Shown in pieces: positions 25,806 through 35,016 of a DNA stretch of 64,000 bases. The notes under the pieces are model-generated. The model did no database searches, was not told where the DNA came from, and saw only the letters and a list, made by a program, of their open reading frames with translations. Each line of letters begins with the position of its first letter. Position 1 is the stretch's first letter. Position numbers and translations under genes: made by a program. This stretch comes from Psychrobacillus soli (GTDB taxonomy: Bacteria; Bacillota; Bacilli; Bacillales_A; Planococcaceae): the NCBI RefSeq assembly GCF_006861775.1, contig NZ_VDGG01000005.1, positions 1 through 64,000 on the forward strand, given 5' to 3'.

Positions 25806-26006
25806 ATGAAACAAGGTACAGTAAAATGGTTTAACGCAGAAAAAGGTTTTGGATTTATCGAAATGGAAGGCGGAAGCGACGTATTCGCTCACTTCTCAGC
25901 TATCCAAGGCGACGGTTTCAAATCACTTGACGAAGGTCAAAAAGTGGAATTTGAAGTGGAAGATGGTCAACGTGGACCACAAGCAGTTAACATCGTAAAA
26001 CTTTAA
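25806..26006 (+). CDS. Cold shock protein (CspA/CspB family)
   Basis: A 66-residue OB-fold RNA chaperone. It has the two RNA-binding motifs KGFGFIEM (RNP1) and VFAHFSAI (RNP2) and the usual start [14 protein letters not shown]. It melts RNA structure at low temperature. TATGGAGG precedes the ATG. The leader of about 145 bases contains a strong hairpin, in line with post-transcriptional temperature control seen in other csp genes. A terminator follows. Confidence 0.97.
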   Translation: MKQGTVKWFNAEKGFGFIEMEGGSDVFAHFSAIQGDGFKSLDEGQKVEFEVEDGQRGPQAVNIVKL

Positions 26007-26041
26007 TTCTTTGGAATTAGGTCAATGTTAAGCGTAAATTG

Positions 26042-26071
26042 GAGACACTCTTTTATGGGTGTCTCTTTTTT
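26042..26071 (+). terminator. Terminator of csp gene
   Basis: GAGACAC pairs with GTGTCTC around a 10-base loop, followed by TTTTTTGCG. Confidence 0.85.
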
Positions 26072-26108
26072 GCGTCTTTTTTTACTTCTATGATAATTGT
26101 TTTTGTAA

Positions 26109-27017
26109 CTAGGACGACTTTCTGTTGATTGCCAATAATAAGATCATCCCAATGATACAAGCTGTACCTACCCACTGAAATATTCCAAAAGGTTCTTTTA
26201 ACCAAATGACTGTTGTTAAAACAGCAGCTAGTGGTTCTAAACTCCCTAACAGGCTTGTTTCTTTAGGAGAAAGACTTTGTAAACTTTCAATATAAAACCA
26301 AAAGGCTATCATTGTGCCGAATATGATGACGAATATTAAGTAGAAATAGGCTTCCATCGTTAAAGAACTCAAGTCTAATCGCCAAGGTGGATGGATGAAA
26401 CTTAATGCAAAACCACCGATAATCATTGCCCAGCCAACGATGACTAGGGAATCATATTGTTTTAGTAAAGGAACGGCATATAAAGTATAAAATGCGACAG
26501 ATAGCCCGGATAAAATACCCCAAACGATTGCAGGAGTAGGCACTGAAAGTTGAGAGGGAGAGCCATTTGTTAATAGGAAAAAACAACCGACTAATGCAAG
26601 GGAAACAGTTATCAAATCTTGCTTTGTTAAAACAGCTTGTCTTCGTAAAATTAAGTAAACGATAATCATGACCGGAGCTAGATATTGTAAGAGAGTTGCT
26701 ACTGCAGCATTGCCATGCTTAATGGATGCCATATATGTATATTGAACTGCAAGCATACCGAGTAAACCAAAAATAATGAGTTTAGCAGCTGCCTTTCTAT
26801 CTTTCCACACACCTAATATTTGAGAACGATCTTTTACAAAAAATTGAACGAGTAAAAGTAAACAACCGGCTATTAATAATCGTGTCGTTACGAGCCAATT
26901 GATATCAATAGCAAATTGTTGAAAGAGCTTTTGTGCAACAGTTCCACCAACTCCCCAAAACATTGCACCCGTTATGACAAGAAATAATCCAGTTTTTCTA
27001 GTAGGTCTATTCATCAT
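26109..27017 (-). CDS. EamA family (DMT) transporter
   Basis: A 302-residue membrane protein with ten hydrophobic segments in two EamA repeats. [15 protein letters not shown] opens repeat 1; [20 protein letters not shown] and [15 protein letters not shown] are the conserved helix pieces at the ends of repeats 1 and 2. Such proteins export metabolites or amino acids. It is divergent from an AraC-type regulator gene 104 bases away, its probable controller. Confidence 0.9.
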   Translation of the reverse strand: MMNRPTRKTGLFLVITGAMFWGVGGTVAQKLFQQFAIDINWLVTTRLLIAGCLLLLVQFFVKDRSQILGVWKDRKAAAKLIIFGLLGMLAVQYTYMASIKHGNAAVATLLQYLAPVMIIVYLILRRQAVLTKQDLITVSLALVGCFFLLTNGSPSQLSVPTPAIVWGILSGLSVAFYTLYAVPLLKQYDSLVIVGWAMIIGGFALSFIHPPWRLDLSSLTMEAYFYLIFVIIFGTMIAFWFYIESLQSLSPKETSLLGSLEPLAAVLTTVIWLKEPFGIFQWVGTACIIGMILLLAINRKSS

Positions 27018-27120
27018 TTCATCACCTTCTTAAATGTAATAATAGTATTATAATAAGTGAAAAAATGTTTTAATGATACTTAAACTGAATAGAAAAGTAT
27101 AAATATATTGAGGTGATACA

Positions 27121-28095
27121 GTGCAAATAAAAGATTTCAAAGTGGATGAAACCTTAAAAGAGTTAACGAAACATCATACAGTCGTACTACCTATTGCATG
27201 CTATGAAACAACCATTGCTCAAAATATTCATGGATATATACCACTTCATTGGCATGAGGAAATACAATTTGTTTTGATTGTAAAAGGGGAAGCCATCTTT
27301 CAAATAAATGAAGAGAAACTAGTTGTGCGAGAAGGCGACGGGCTGTTTATAAATAGTGGCTGCCTTCATATGGCGGAGGAAAAGAACCAATCAGGATGTG
27401 TTTATATTTGCTTAAATGTAGATCCTCATTTTCTGTTACCACAAGAGCTGCGGGCTACCTATGTATATCCCTATATTCAAGCTACTAATATACCTTACTT
27501 ATATATAAACGCAGAAGACTTATGGGGGAAGAACATTTTAGATGCTTGTATAAAAATTAACCAAAGTATTCAACGAAAGCTACCATACTATGAGATCGAA
27601 ATTACTGGACAGTTAACGTTCATATGGCAGAACTTAATCATGAATGGTTTAAAATTAGAATACGATCAGACAGAAATGCTAAAAAGTCATCGAATGAAAC
27701 AAATGTTAAATTGGATACATCTACATTATACAGAGAAAATCAGGTTAGATGATATCGCAAGAGCAGGTCAATTGAGCCGTTCTGAATGCTGTCGATATTT
27801 CAAACGAATATTAAAGACAACCCCGTTAAGTTATGTAATGGAATATCGAATTCAAAAAAGTTTAATATTACTGCAACAAGCAGAATCCAATGTAACAGAA
27901 GTTGCCTATCAAGTAGGGTTCAATAGTACAAGTTATTTCATCGATAAGTTCCGGAAGTCGATGCATATGACACCATTAGTGTATAAGAAAACTAAAGGGG
28001 AAGAGCAGCTACGACATCGTGATGTGTGCTTGCGAAAGGATTTATATTATCCTGAAATAGAAAATGTGGATGAGAGTATAAATCAAAACGAATGA
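27121..28095 (+). CDS. AraC-family transcriptional regulator
   Basis: A 324-residue regulator. The N-terminal cupin domain (LHWHEEIQFVLIVKGEA near residue 43) should bind a small ligand. The C-terminal pair of helix-turn-helix units spans about residues 195-295 (RLDDIARAGQLSRSECCRYF, then VTEVAYQVGFNSTSYFIDKF). Start GTG 27121 follows GAGGTGATACA. It is transcribed away from the EamA transporter gene and probably regulates it. Confidence 0.9.
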   Translation: MQIKDFKVDETLKELTKHHTVVLPIACYETTIAQNIHGYIPLHWHEEIQFVLIVKGEAIFQINEEKLVVREGDGLFINSGCLHMAEEKNQSGCVYICLNVDPHFLLPQELRATYVYPYIQATNIPYLYINAEDLWGKNILDACIKINQSIQRKLPYYEIEITGQLTFIWQNLIMNGLKLEYDQTEMLKSHRMKQMLNWIHLHYTEKIRLDDIARAGQLSRSECCRYFKRILKTTPLSYVMEYRIQKSLILLQQAESNVTEVAYQVGFNSTSYFIDKFRKSMHMTPLVYKKTKGEEQLRHRDVCLRKDLYYPEIENVDESINQNE

Positions 28096-28115
28096 TGAAT
28101 TTTTTCTCCGATATG

Positions 28116-28157
28116 AAAACGTCTCAAAAGATGTGGTTAGCTTTTGGGACGTTTTTT
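28116..28157 (+). terminator. Terminator of AraC-family gene
   Basis: AAAACGTCTCAAAAG pairs with CTTTTGGGACGTTTT around a 10-base loop, followed by TTAAAG. Confidence 0.8.
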
Positions 28158-28203
28158 AAAGTTTTGCGTAGCATATTATACGTTATTGGCTACATACTGA
28201 GAC

Positions 28204-28308
28204 GTTTTGCAAGATAATCAATCCAAATCGCAAATTAGCTTCTCCTAATCGCAAAATAGAAACCCCAAATCGCAAAATAACACTTCATAATCGCAAGATA
28301 GATTTATA
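28204..28308. repeat. Tandem array of five 21-bp repeats
   Basis: Five consecutive 21-bp units start at 28204, 28225, 28246, 28267 and 28288. The conserved core is AATCGCAAAATA (units 1 and 2 are variants: TTTTGCAAGATA and AATCGCAAATTA); the remaining 9 bases vary freely. It lies between the AraC terminator and the end of the LysE gene. No coding role is seen. Confidence 0.8.
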
Positions 28309-28320
28309 GGGATTATAAAT

Positions 28321-28929
28321 TTAACGCAAACCTATTAATAGATAAACTGCCGTACACCATATAAAAATAGCGGAGCATTTATTGAAAATAGTCATCAGCT
28401 TACCTGTCCCATCGAGCTTTTTCATCGTGGCTCCGGCAAATGTCAATCCCAAAAACCATAACCAAGATACCCCGATACAAGCCGTTGTAAATAACAATTG
28501 CTCTGTCCCGACGTACTTTAGGGCACTAGTCCCGATGACCCCAACCGTATCTAAAATAGCATGTGGGTTTAACAAAGAAACAGACATTGCAAAGACAATT
28601 TGTTTCTTCGCTTTTAAACTTTTCCCTGTTTCCAGCCCAGCAGGTTTGGACTTCCAAATCGAATATCCCATGTACAGTAGAAAAAGGATACCTACAATCA
28701 TTAGTCCTAATCTTAAGCCCTCAAATTGCAGGACAATAACAGACAAACCAAAAACCGCAAGTAAGATTAGAAAAGTGTCACAAATCGCAGCTGTGATTGT
28801 AGCAGGAAATGCCTTTAACAAACTTGGTTGGGAGGCTCCTTGTGAAAAGATAAAGACGTTTTGTACGCCTAAAGGCAAGATAAGTCCAAATGCTAATAAA
28901 ATACCATGTAATATTGCTTCCAATTTCAA
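28321..28929 (-). CDS. LysE/ArgO family amino acid exporter
   Basis: A 202-residue protein with six hydrophobic segments. GLILPLGVQNVFIFSQG near residue 16 is the family's Gly/Pro/Gln motif, and SLLNPHAILDTVGVIGTSAL near 115 the conserved NPxAxLD segment. It would export lysine, arginine or another amino acid. It starts at TTG 28927-28929, or possibly at the TTG two codons later, which is better placed relative to GGAAGGGAG. It is divergent from a MocR regulator gene, with a shared operator-like palindrome between them. Confidence 0.92.
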   Translation of the reverse strand: MKLEAILHGILLAFGLILPLGVQNVFIFSQGASQPSLLKAFPATITAAICDTFLILLAVFGLSVIVLQFEGLRLGLMIVGILFLLYMGYSIWKSKPAGLETGKSLKAKKQIVFAMSVSLLNPHAILDTVGVIGTSALKYVGTEQLLFTTACIGVSWLWFLGLTFAGATMKKLDGTGKLMTIFNKCSAIFIWCTAVYLLIGLR

Positions 28930-28981
28930 AAACTCCCTTCCAATACTAGTTTAGCTATGTTACAACTAGAAGAAAACAACC

Positions 28982-29009
28982 AATTGGATGGTTTAGTAAC
29001 CAACCAATT
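28982..29009. promoter_or_regulatory. Candidate operator between LysE and MocR genes
   Basis: AATTGGATGGTT (28982-28993) and AACCAACCAATT (28998-29009) form an inverted repeat with one mismatch and a 4-base spacer, centred in the 101-base divergent gap. It is a likely binding site of the MocR protein. Confidence 0.6.
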
Positions 29010-29030
29010 TATGAAAAGGGGATTATTATT

Positions 29031-30446
29031 TTGCAATGGAAACCAGATCGTCATTCCCATTTGTCTCTTCATATTCAAATTGTTGACTGGATGAAAACAC
29101 ATATAGAACGTGGGGAATGGACAGTAGGAACGAAACTTCCCCCGCAACGAAAGCTAGCCGAGTTGCTAGGAGTGAACCGAAGTACGATCATTGATGTACT
29201 AGATGAATTAAAAGCGGATGGATTGCTTGAAATGAAAAGAGGGGCTGGCACTTTTGTATCCAATAACTCATGGAATGTGTTACTTAATAAATCACAACCA
29301 GACTGGCATAAACATATACAAGCAAGTATTCATAAACCAAATTATCATACAATCCAACTCATAAATGAATATGAACAAGATTCTTGTATAATTAGGCTTG
29401 GTACCGGTGAACTTTCACCGGATTTACTACCAACGAAGCTTTTAGAACAATCACTTCAATCTATTTCATTAAACGCACGAGATATCGGTTATTCTGAACC
29501 GAAAGGAAGTAAAAGACTGCGAATAATTTTAAGTGACTATTTGCAGAAGCGAGGAATACATACTTCACCAGAAAGCATTTTAATCGTTTCAGGGGCACTG
29601 CAAGCTTTGCAATTGATCTCTGTTGGTTTACTTGAACAGCAATCGATTATTTTTCAAGAGCATCCATCTTATTTAAATTCGGTTCATCCGTTTCAATCAG
29701 CTGGTATGCAAATGGTATCCGTTAAGCGGAATGAACGTTTAGCTGAAACGTTAAAAGCTGGAAGCGGGAAAAAACAATCACTTTTTTATACGATTCCGAC
29801 TTTGCATAATCCAACAGGGAGTAGTTTAACGCCTGAGGAGCGCAAAAGATTATTGGAAATATGTGCAGAACTACAAATACCAATAATTGAAGATGATGTG
29901 TATCATGAATTATTGTTTGAGGAATCACCACCAGCCATGAAATCTCTAGATCAAACGGGACAAGTTTTATATGTAGGAAGTGTTTCGAAAACATTAAGTC
30001 CGGGACTCAGAATTGGCTGGGTTGTTGCCCCTGAACCCGTTATTAATCGACTGGCAGATATTAAGATGCAGACGGATTATGGGTCGAGTGCATTTTCACA
30101 AGAAATTGTCGCTCATTGGCTTTCTTCTGGTTTATATGAGGAGCATGTTGCAAGCCTACGTCAGCAATTAAAAGGGCGTTCCTTGTTCGTGGAGAGTATT
30201 CTTAATGAAAATTTCCGTCGAATTGCTACATGGGAGAAATCAATGGGAGGCTTCTATATATGGCTAAGATTCAACGAACCAGTTGTAAATAAAGCGTTAT
30301 TCTTGAAGCTCATAAAGCAAAAAGTCCTCATTAACCCCGGCTATATATATGATCCGAGCGATTTACATCATATTCGACTTTCCTATGCTTATGCCACTTT
30401 GGAAGAGTTAAAGGAAGGATTATATATTCTATTAAATAATATATAG
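29031..30446 (+). CDS. MocR-type GntR/aminotransferase regulator
   Basis: A 471-residue fusion. Residues 1-75 are a GntR winged helix (GTKLPPQRKLAELLGVNRST); a short linker leads to an aminotransferase class I domain (about 110-470) with the PLP-binding Lys in GSVSKTLSPGLRIGW near residue 323 and TIPTLHNPTG for the PLP pyridine contact. MocR proteins use PLP as ligand and act on DNA rather than catalysing transamination. It starts at TTG 29031. It is divergent from the LysE-type exporter gene, its probable target. Confidence 0.93.
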   Translation: MQWKPDRHSHLSLHIQIVDWMKTHIERGEWTVGTKLPPQRKLAELLGVNRSTIIDVLDELKADGLLEMKRGAGTFVSNNSWNVLLNKSQPDWHKHIQASIHKPNYHTIQLINEYEQDSCIIRLGTGELSPDLLPTKLLEQSLQSISLNARDIGYSEPKGSKRLRIILSDYLQKRGIHTSPESILIVSGALQALQLISVGLLEQQSIIFQEHPSYLNSVHPFQSAGMQMVSVKRNERLAETLKAGSGKKQSLFYTIPTLHNPTGSSLTPEERKRLLEICAELQIPIIEDDVYHELLFEESPPAMKSLDQTGQVLYVGSVSKTLSPGLRIGWVVAPEPVINRLADIKMQTDYGSSAFSQEIVAHWLSSGLYEEHVASLRQQLKGRSLFVESILNENFRRIATWEKSMGGFYIWLRFNEPVVNKALFLKLIKQKVLINPGYIYDPSDLHHIRLSYAYATLEELKEGLYILLNNI

Positions 30447-30470
30447 TGTATATTGCTTAAGTTATTTTAC

Positions 30471-30499
30471 GTGAATTTTCGAACTACAAGTGTTATACT
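30471..30499 (+). promoter_or_regulatory. Promoter of riboflavin operon
   Basis: GTGAAT (30471-30476), a 17-base spacer and TATACT (30494-30499) preceded by TGT (extended -10). It lies about 20 bases before the first FMN riboswitch. No comparable promoter was seen between the two riboswitches. Confidence 0.6.
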
Positions 30500-30515
30500 A
30501 CATTTTATAGATGAA

Positions 30516-30644
30516 TAATCCTTCGGGGTCGGGTGAAATTCCCAATCGACGGTGATGCAAAAACTGCTAAGCCCGTGAGCCTTTTTAAGGCAGGATTTGG
30601 TGCAACTCCAAAGCCGACAGTATAGTCTGGATGGGAGAAGGATG
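30516..30644 (+). ncRNA. FMN riboswitch, copy 1
   Basis: A complete RFN element. Conserved blocks in order: CTTCGGGGTCGGGTGAAATT, CCCAATCGACGGTGAT, AAGCCCGTGAGCC, GGATTTGGTGCAACTCCAA, AGCCGACAGTATAGTCTGGA and TGGGAGAAGGATG. The variable arm is short (GAGCCTTTTTAAGGC). It binds FMN and should favour the terminator at 30730 when FMN is plentiful. Confidence 0.97.
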
Positions 30645-30729
30645 TAGCAAGTAAGCTTATTTCCTTATGGGGTAAAATATACCTCTAAAGGTTTATTTAG
30701 TGATGCTTTCAACATAAATTTCCTAATCA

Positions 30730-30765
30730 CCCCCGTAGAGATATGTCTATGGGGTTTTATTTTTG
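30730..30765 (+). terminator. Terminator of FMN riboswitch 1
   Basis: CCCCGTAGA pairs with TCTATGGGG around GATATG, followed by TTTTATTTTT. The upstream TTATGGGG (about 30663-30670) can pair with the left arm and is a candidate antiterminator strand. Confidence 0.88.
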
Positions 30766-30795
30766 CAATAAAACCGAAATAATTTCATAAAAGTG

Positions 30796-30934
30796 TATTC
30801 CTTCGGGGTCGGGTGAAATTCCCAATCGACGGTGATGAAGAAATTCTAAGCCCGTGAGCCTTACTTTATTTAAAGATGGGCAGGATTTGGTGCAACTCCA
30901 AAGCCGACAGTATAGTCTGGATGGGAGAAGGATG
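30796..30934 (+). ncRNA. FMN riboswitch, copy 2
   Basis: A second complete RFN element, 280 bases after the first, with all conserved blocks identical. The variable arm is longer (GAGCCTTACTTTATTTAAAG and onward), and the P6-side bases after GGTGATG differ. The following CAAGCTTATTTCCTTATGGG of the expression platform is also shared, so the whole aptamer plus platform was duplicated. Confidence 0.97.
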
Positions 30935-31019
30935 TACGAGCAAGCTTATTTCCTTATGGGGTAAAACAACACCTCTAAAAGGTTTATTTGTCGATGCGTA
31001 AAACATAATTTCCCAAAAC

Positions 31020-31056
31020 TAACCCCTTAGAGCTGATCTATGGGGTTTTCTTTTTG
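31020..31056 (+). terminator. Terminator of FMN riboswitch 2
   Basis: AACCCC with AGA pairs with TCT and GGGGTT around a short loop, followed by TTCTTTTTG. It ends about 35 bases before ribE. Confidence 0.85.
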
Positions 31057-31090
31057 AACAAAATTTCTTTACAGAAAAGAGGTGTTTTGT

Positions 31091-31729
31091 ATGTTCACGG
31101 GAATTGTAGAAGATTTAGGTAAGGTCAAATCGATGAAAAGCGGGCCTAATAGTATGCAGCTAACATTAGAATCTAAAAAGATTGTAGAAGACATCCACTT
31201 AGGTGATAGTATTGCAGTTAATGGTGTATGTTTAACAGTTATTTCTTTTTCTAATCATCTATTTACGGTAGACGTCATGCCTGAAACGGTAAAGTCTACA
31301 AGCATTCGGTCTTTGCAAACTGGACATGTCGTTAATCTGGAGCGAGCAATGCCTGCAAACGGTCGATTTGGCGGTCACTTTGTTTCTGGACATGTGGACG
31401 GAACGGGCGTTATTTTAAGAAAAAGAAAAGTAGAAAACGCAGTGTATGTAGATATTGGCATCAGTGAAGAATTGAGTAGGTACTGCATGCTAAAAGGATC
31501 GGTAGCAATCGATGGCATTAGTTTAACTATTTTCGATGTTCAGCCGAGACAGCTCACTGTTTCGCTTATACCACTTACATTTAGCGAAACAATATTAGGT
31601 ATAAAAAAAGAGCAAGATGTCGTCAATATTGAAAATGATTTACTAGGCAAATATGTAATCAATCATTTGGATCGAAAGAAAGAAAGTTCGCCGATTACGA
31701 TGGACTTTTTAAGACAAAATGGATTTTAA
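31091..31729 (+). CDS. ribE: Riboflavin synthase, alpha chain
   Basis: A 212-residue riboflavin synthase that dismutates two 6,7-dimethyl-8-ribityllumazine molecules. It has the canonical [10 protein letters not shown] start and two lumazine-binding repeats, each with a VNGVCLTV / IDGISLTI signature (residues about 45 and 142), and [10 protein letters not shown] near 97. The frame is open from GTG 31082, but AGAGGTG fits ATG 31091. It is under both FMN riboswitches. Confidence 0.97.
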   Translation: MFTGIVEDLGKVKSMKSGPNSMQLTLESKKIVEDIHLGDSIAVNGVCLTVISFSNHLFTVDVMPETVKSTSIRSLQTGHVVNLERAMPANGRFGGHFVSGHVDGTGVILRKRKVENAVYVDIGISEELSRYCMLKGSVAIDGISLTIFDVQPRQLTVSLIPLTFSETILGIKKEQDVVNIENDLLGKYVINHLDRKKESSPITMDFLRQNGF

Positions 31730-31751
31730 GATGTTAAAGGAGGTATTTTAT

Positions 31752-32372
31752 ATGTTCCATACAATTGAAGAAGCACTCGAAGATTTAAAAAAAGGGAAGA
31801 TTATTATCGTTGTCGATGATGAAAGTCGTGAGAATGAGGGAGATTTTCTAGTGTTGGCAGATTACGCGACACCAGAAAATATTAACTTTATGGCAACACA
31901 CGGTCGTGGGCTGATTTGCACACCTATAACGCAAAAGTTAGCAGATCGTCTTGAGTTGAATCCGATGGTCGAACACAATACGGATAATCATCAAACGGCA
32001 TTTACGGTTAGTATCGATTATAAAACAACGGAAACAGGTATTAGTGCATTCGAGCGTTCTGAAACGATTTTACAATTGTTAAATGAAGAATCGGTTAGTT
32101 CAGACTTCCGTCGCCCTGGGCATGTGTTTCCACTTATAGCAAAAGAGAACGGAGTACTGGAGCGCCCAGGTCACACCGAGGCAGCAGTTGATTTTGCGAA
32201 ACTTTGTGAGGTTCAACCTGCAGGCGTGATTTGCGAAATTATGAGTGTCGACGGCTCCATGGCGAGAGTTCCAGAATTACATACTATTGCAGAGACACAT
32301 GATTTGAAGTTCGTGACGATTGAAGCATTAGTAAAATATCGACAGGAAAAAAGTACTAAAGCGACGGTTTGA
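31752..32372 (+). CDS. ribB: 3,4-dihydroxy-2-butanone-4-phosphate synthase, stand-alone
   Basis: A 206-residue enzyme that makes the four-carbon precursor of lumazine from ribulose 5-phosphate. [11 protein letters not shown] near residue 25 is the acidic metal-binding loop, [10 protein letters not shown] near 52, and [14 protein letters not shown] near 140 carries the catalytic His. It ends at 206 residues, just where the RibBA fusion of Bacillus subtilis continues into GTP cyclohydrolase II; no such domain follows in any frame. The real start is ATG 31752 after AAAGGAGG; the upstream extension overlaps ribE. Confidence 0.95.
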   Translation: MFHTIEEALEDLKKGKIIIVVDDESRENEGDFLVLADYATPENINFMATHGRGLICTPITQKLADRLELNPMVEHNTDNHQTAFTVSIDYKTTETGISAFERSETILQLLNEESVSSDFRRPGHVFPLIAKENGVLERPGHTEAAVDFAKLCEVQPAGVICEIMSVDGSMARVPELHTIAETHDLKFVTIEALVKYRQEKSTKATV

Positions 32373-32410
32373 TTTTAAAAAAACATATTTTAACATAGGA
32401 GAGATGAAGA

Positions 32411-32875
32411 ATGGGTAAAGTATTTGAAGCAACATTAATCGGAACAGATTTAAAAATTGGGGTAGTAGTAGGTAGATTCAATGAATTTATCAATGGGAAA
32501 TTATTGGATGGTGCAATGGATGGATTGAAACGTCACGGCGTTGCAGAAGATAATGTGGATGTTGCATGGGTACCAGGTGCGTTTGAAGTACCTTTTATCG
32601 CAAAAAAAATGGCCGAAACAAAAAAATATGATGCGATTATCGGTTTAGGTTCTGTTATTCGTGGTTCTACGACGCATTATGATTATGTTTGTAATGAAAC
32701 GGCGAAAGGCATCGCAAGTGTCGGTTTAACAACAGGTGTTCCAGTTATGTTCGGTATTGTAACAACAGAAACAATTGAACAAGCGATTGAACGTGCTGGT
32801 ACGAAAGCTGGAAATAAAGGCTATGATGCTGCGGTATCCGCAATTGAAATGGCGAATTTGAATCGTTTGTTTTAA
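32411..32875 (+). CDS. ribH: 6,7-dimethyl-8-ribityllumazine synthase
   Basis: A 154-residue lumazine synthase, which forms 60-subunit capsids in Bacillus. [17 protein letters not shown] near residue 21, VPGAFEVPF near 57 and [17 protein letters not shown] near 79 (catalytic His in THYDYV) are all canonical. It joins the RibB product with the pyrimidine made by RibA and RibD, whose genes are not in this window. A terminator follows. Confidence 0.98.
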   Translation: MGKVFEATLIGTDLKIGVVVGRFNEFINGKLLDGAMDGLKRHGVAEDNVDVAWVPGAFEVPFIAKKMAETKKYDAIIGLGSVIRGSTTHYDYVCNETAKGIASVGLTTGVPVMFGIVTTETIEQAIERAGTKAGNKGYDAAVSAIEMANLNRLF

Positions 32876-32895
32876 TTAAATAATTTGATGAAAAA

Positions 32896-32932
32896 AAAGC
32901 GCTATCGTATTACAAATATGATAGCGCTTTTT
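32896..32932 (+). terminator. Terminator of riboflavin operon
   Basis: AAAGCGCTATC pairs with GATAGCGCTTT around a 13-base loop, followed by TTG; A-rich before, T-rich after. Confidence 0.88.
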
Positions 32933-33278
32933 GATATACTAAATTGTATATAACTAACTAGTATGAAAAGTCATGGAAAGATAGTTAAAGAATGAGGAAA
33001 ATTTATGGAGATATAAAGAATTAAAGGTACAGGAAATACCAAAGTGGGGATATTATCTCCGCGAGCAGTGGCGGAAATGTTTTGCAAGCCATCTTTCAAC
33101 TGAAGTACAAAATGCAATTGGGATCGGAATCTTCCATTTTATTAATTGATTTCAAATTAACGATAGGTAAATTATTGAGTAATGATGATTTTTTCGACCT
33201 CAAGTGAACTAAATATCTACTTGTTATGAATATAATCGAAGAAGCTGTTGCTTTATGAAAATTTTAGAAGGAGGTTTT
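32933..33278. other. Intergenic region with a possible coding remnant
   Basis: No intact gene. One frame without ATG, about 33004-33150, reads LWRYKELKVQEIPKWGYYLR onward to a stop, with protein-like composition; it could be the tail of a lost gene. I do not recognise it. The stretch ends in the GAAGGAGG ribosome site of the next gene. Confidence 0.3.
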
Positions 33279-34100
33279 ATGTTGAAGAAAATTTTAATTT
33301 TGGGTGCTAGTGGGTTAGTTGGAAAGGCTATTGCTAAGGAATGTTTAAATGATTTTGATGTATATGGAACTTACTTTTCATCGAAAACAAACCTACCGGA
33401 CGAAAAGCAATTCCAATTAAATATCCAAGATGAAAAAATACTACGTGACATACTTAATTTAGTTCAGCCTGATATCATTGTTTCCACTTTACGGGGAGAT
33501 TTTGACGAACAATTAAAATTCCATAGGGTATTAGCTGAGGAATTGAAAAACGGCGATAGTGTACTTTACTTTTTCTCCACTACAAATGTTTTCGATGGAG
33601 ACTTGTCCAAGCACCATAGCGAGGAGGATGAACCTATTTCTAAATCTGAATATGGTCAATACAAAATCAATTGTGAGGAAATGCTCGTACAATATCTTGG
33701 AAATCGTTCAAATATTATTAGAATCCCAGGAATGTGGGGAAAGAATTCACCTCGATTGAACACTATGAAAACGAATATTGAAACAAATAACCAGATTCAA
33801 GCCTATTCTAATTTAGAATGTAGTTTTCTATTAGATGTACACTTAGCTCATCAAATGCGCTTCATCTTTGAAAATGATTTAAGAGGAATATTTCATTTAG
33901 GTGCAGTAGACATGGTAAATGAATCGGCATTCCTAGAAAACTTAGTTAACCAACTTACTACTGCAGAGGTAAATATTCAGCGTAACCATTATCAAGACAA
34001 AGAGAGTACTTATTATTTCGGCCTCGTGTCAAATCGTAATGATCTTCCAGATTCTCTTAAAATTACGAATCAAGAAATTATTTCTCACTTGATACATTAA
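33279..34100 (+). CDS. RmlD-like NAD(P)-dependent sugar reductase/epimerase family protein
   Basis: A 273-residue extended short-chain dehydrogenase. The Rossmann motif ILGASGLVGKA is at the N-terminus, FFSTTNVFDGD is the family's SSDYVFDG-type strand, and YGQYKINCE near residue 135 is the YxxxK catalytic pair. It resembles dTDP-4-dehydrorhamnose reductases but lacks a neighbouring sugar cluster, so the substrate is unknown. GGAGG fits the ATG at 33279 rather than the earlier 33255. Confidence 0.82.
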   Translation: MLKKILILGASGLVGKAIAKECLNDFDVYGTYFSSKTNLPDEKQFQLNIQDEKILRDILNLVQPDIIVSTLRGDFDEQLKFHRVLAEELKNGDSVLYFFSTTNVFDGDLSKHHSEEDEPISKSEYGQYKINCEEMLVQYLGNRSNIIRIPGMWGKNSPRLNTMKTNIETNNQIQAYSNLECSFLLDVHLAHQMRFIFENDLRGIFHLGAVDMVNESAFLENLVNQLTTAEVNIQRNHYQDKESTYYFGLVSNRNDLPDSLKITNQEIISHLIH

Positions 34101-34135
34101 GCCTTATAGGGGAAATTGAAATGGAGAGGGTGTTT

Positions 34136-34873
34136 ATGAAATATTTCTGTACAAATATCATATTTTTCATATTGATCATGAGTGGATGTTCTAATAATGG
34201 AGCAGAGAATGATTTAAAACAAGAAATTGAACAGTTAAAGCAGGAAAATGCAAACTTATCAGTAGGTAAAGAGAAATTAGAGTTAGATTTGAAAATAGTT
34301 AACGCGGAATCATCTAGAAAGAATGATCGATTAACTAGTGAAGTAAGTTCCTTGCAAATGGATTATGAAAAGCAACAAGAATTAATTAATCGGTATCAGA
34401 AAGTATTTGAATTTCCCATTTCGAGTAATCGTACCATCGCCGATACTTTAAGTATTTTTTCACCTGATCAAGTAAAAAAGGATAGCCAAATCGCGGGACT
34501 AATCGTTTCAGAAGTAAAAAAGGAAGCAGTTAATGACGCAACAGGTTATTTCATTAAATTTACTGGTGAATTTGAAGTCAGGGGCTCCATCATTCATGAT
34601 ATAAGTAGTGAAGGTGAATATTCCTTTATAGTTAAAGAAAATTTAGAAACGATACCACACACATTATGGCAATTTGAAAATGGAACAATCTACTTTGATA
34701 TTACAAATGATGAAGATTTAAGAAAATCACTAGGCAACAAATTGGACGAATTGCCTGAAGAGGGTCAACTAGATATAATGGGTGTTTTTAAAAATTATTC
34801 GTATAACGAAGTACTTGAAACGGACTTCCTGCCGAGTTACGCTGAATTTGTCAGATTAATATCTGCGAATTGA
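34136..34873 (+). CDS. Coiled-coil lipoprotein, function unknown
   Basis: A 245-residue secreted lipoprotein: signal peptide with lipobox ILIMSGC, then a coiled coil (about residues 25-90, heptads such as EIEQLKQENANLSVGKEKLE) and a globular C-terminal domain of beta type (about 100-245). No family recognised. The GGAGAGGGTG site favours ATG 34136 over 34121. It lies 20-35 bases after the reductase-like gene and may share its transcript. Confidence 0.75.
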   Translation: MKYFCTNIIFFILIMSGCSNNGAENDLKQEIEQLKQENANLSVGKEKLELDLKIVNAESSRKNDRLTSEVSSLQMDYEKQQELINRYQKVFEFPISSNRTIADTLSIFSPDQVKKDSQIAGLIVSEVKKEAVNDATGYFIKFTGEFEVRGSIIHDISSEGEYSFIVKENLETIPHTLWQFENGTIYFDITNDEDLRKSLGNKLDELPEEGQLDIMGVFKNYSYNEVLETDFLPSYAEFVRLISAN

Positions 34874-35016
34874 TCATTGATTTGTAGGGAGGGTTTCTTG
34901 TTCAACTAAAGTAGTTATGGAATGCGAAAGCTAAATGTACAGTTATGCTGCACCATTTCTCTATAAGGAATAGTTATGAAATATTACACCGAAATTATTC
35001 CTAGGGGGTGTTTAGT

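Noticed and set aside
28204-28308. Repeat array considered as CRISPR
   Set aside because: Core is only 12 bases, spacing 21 bp is far too short, and no cas genes are near.
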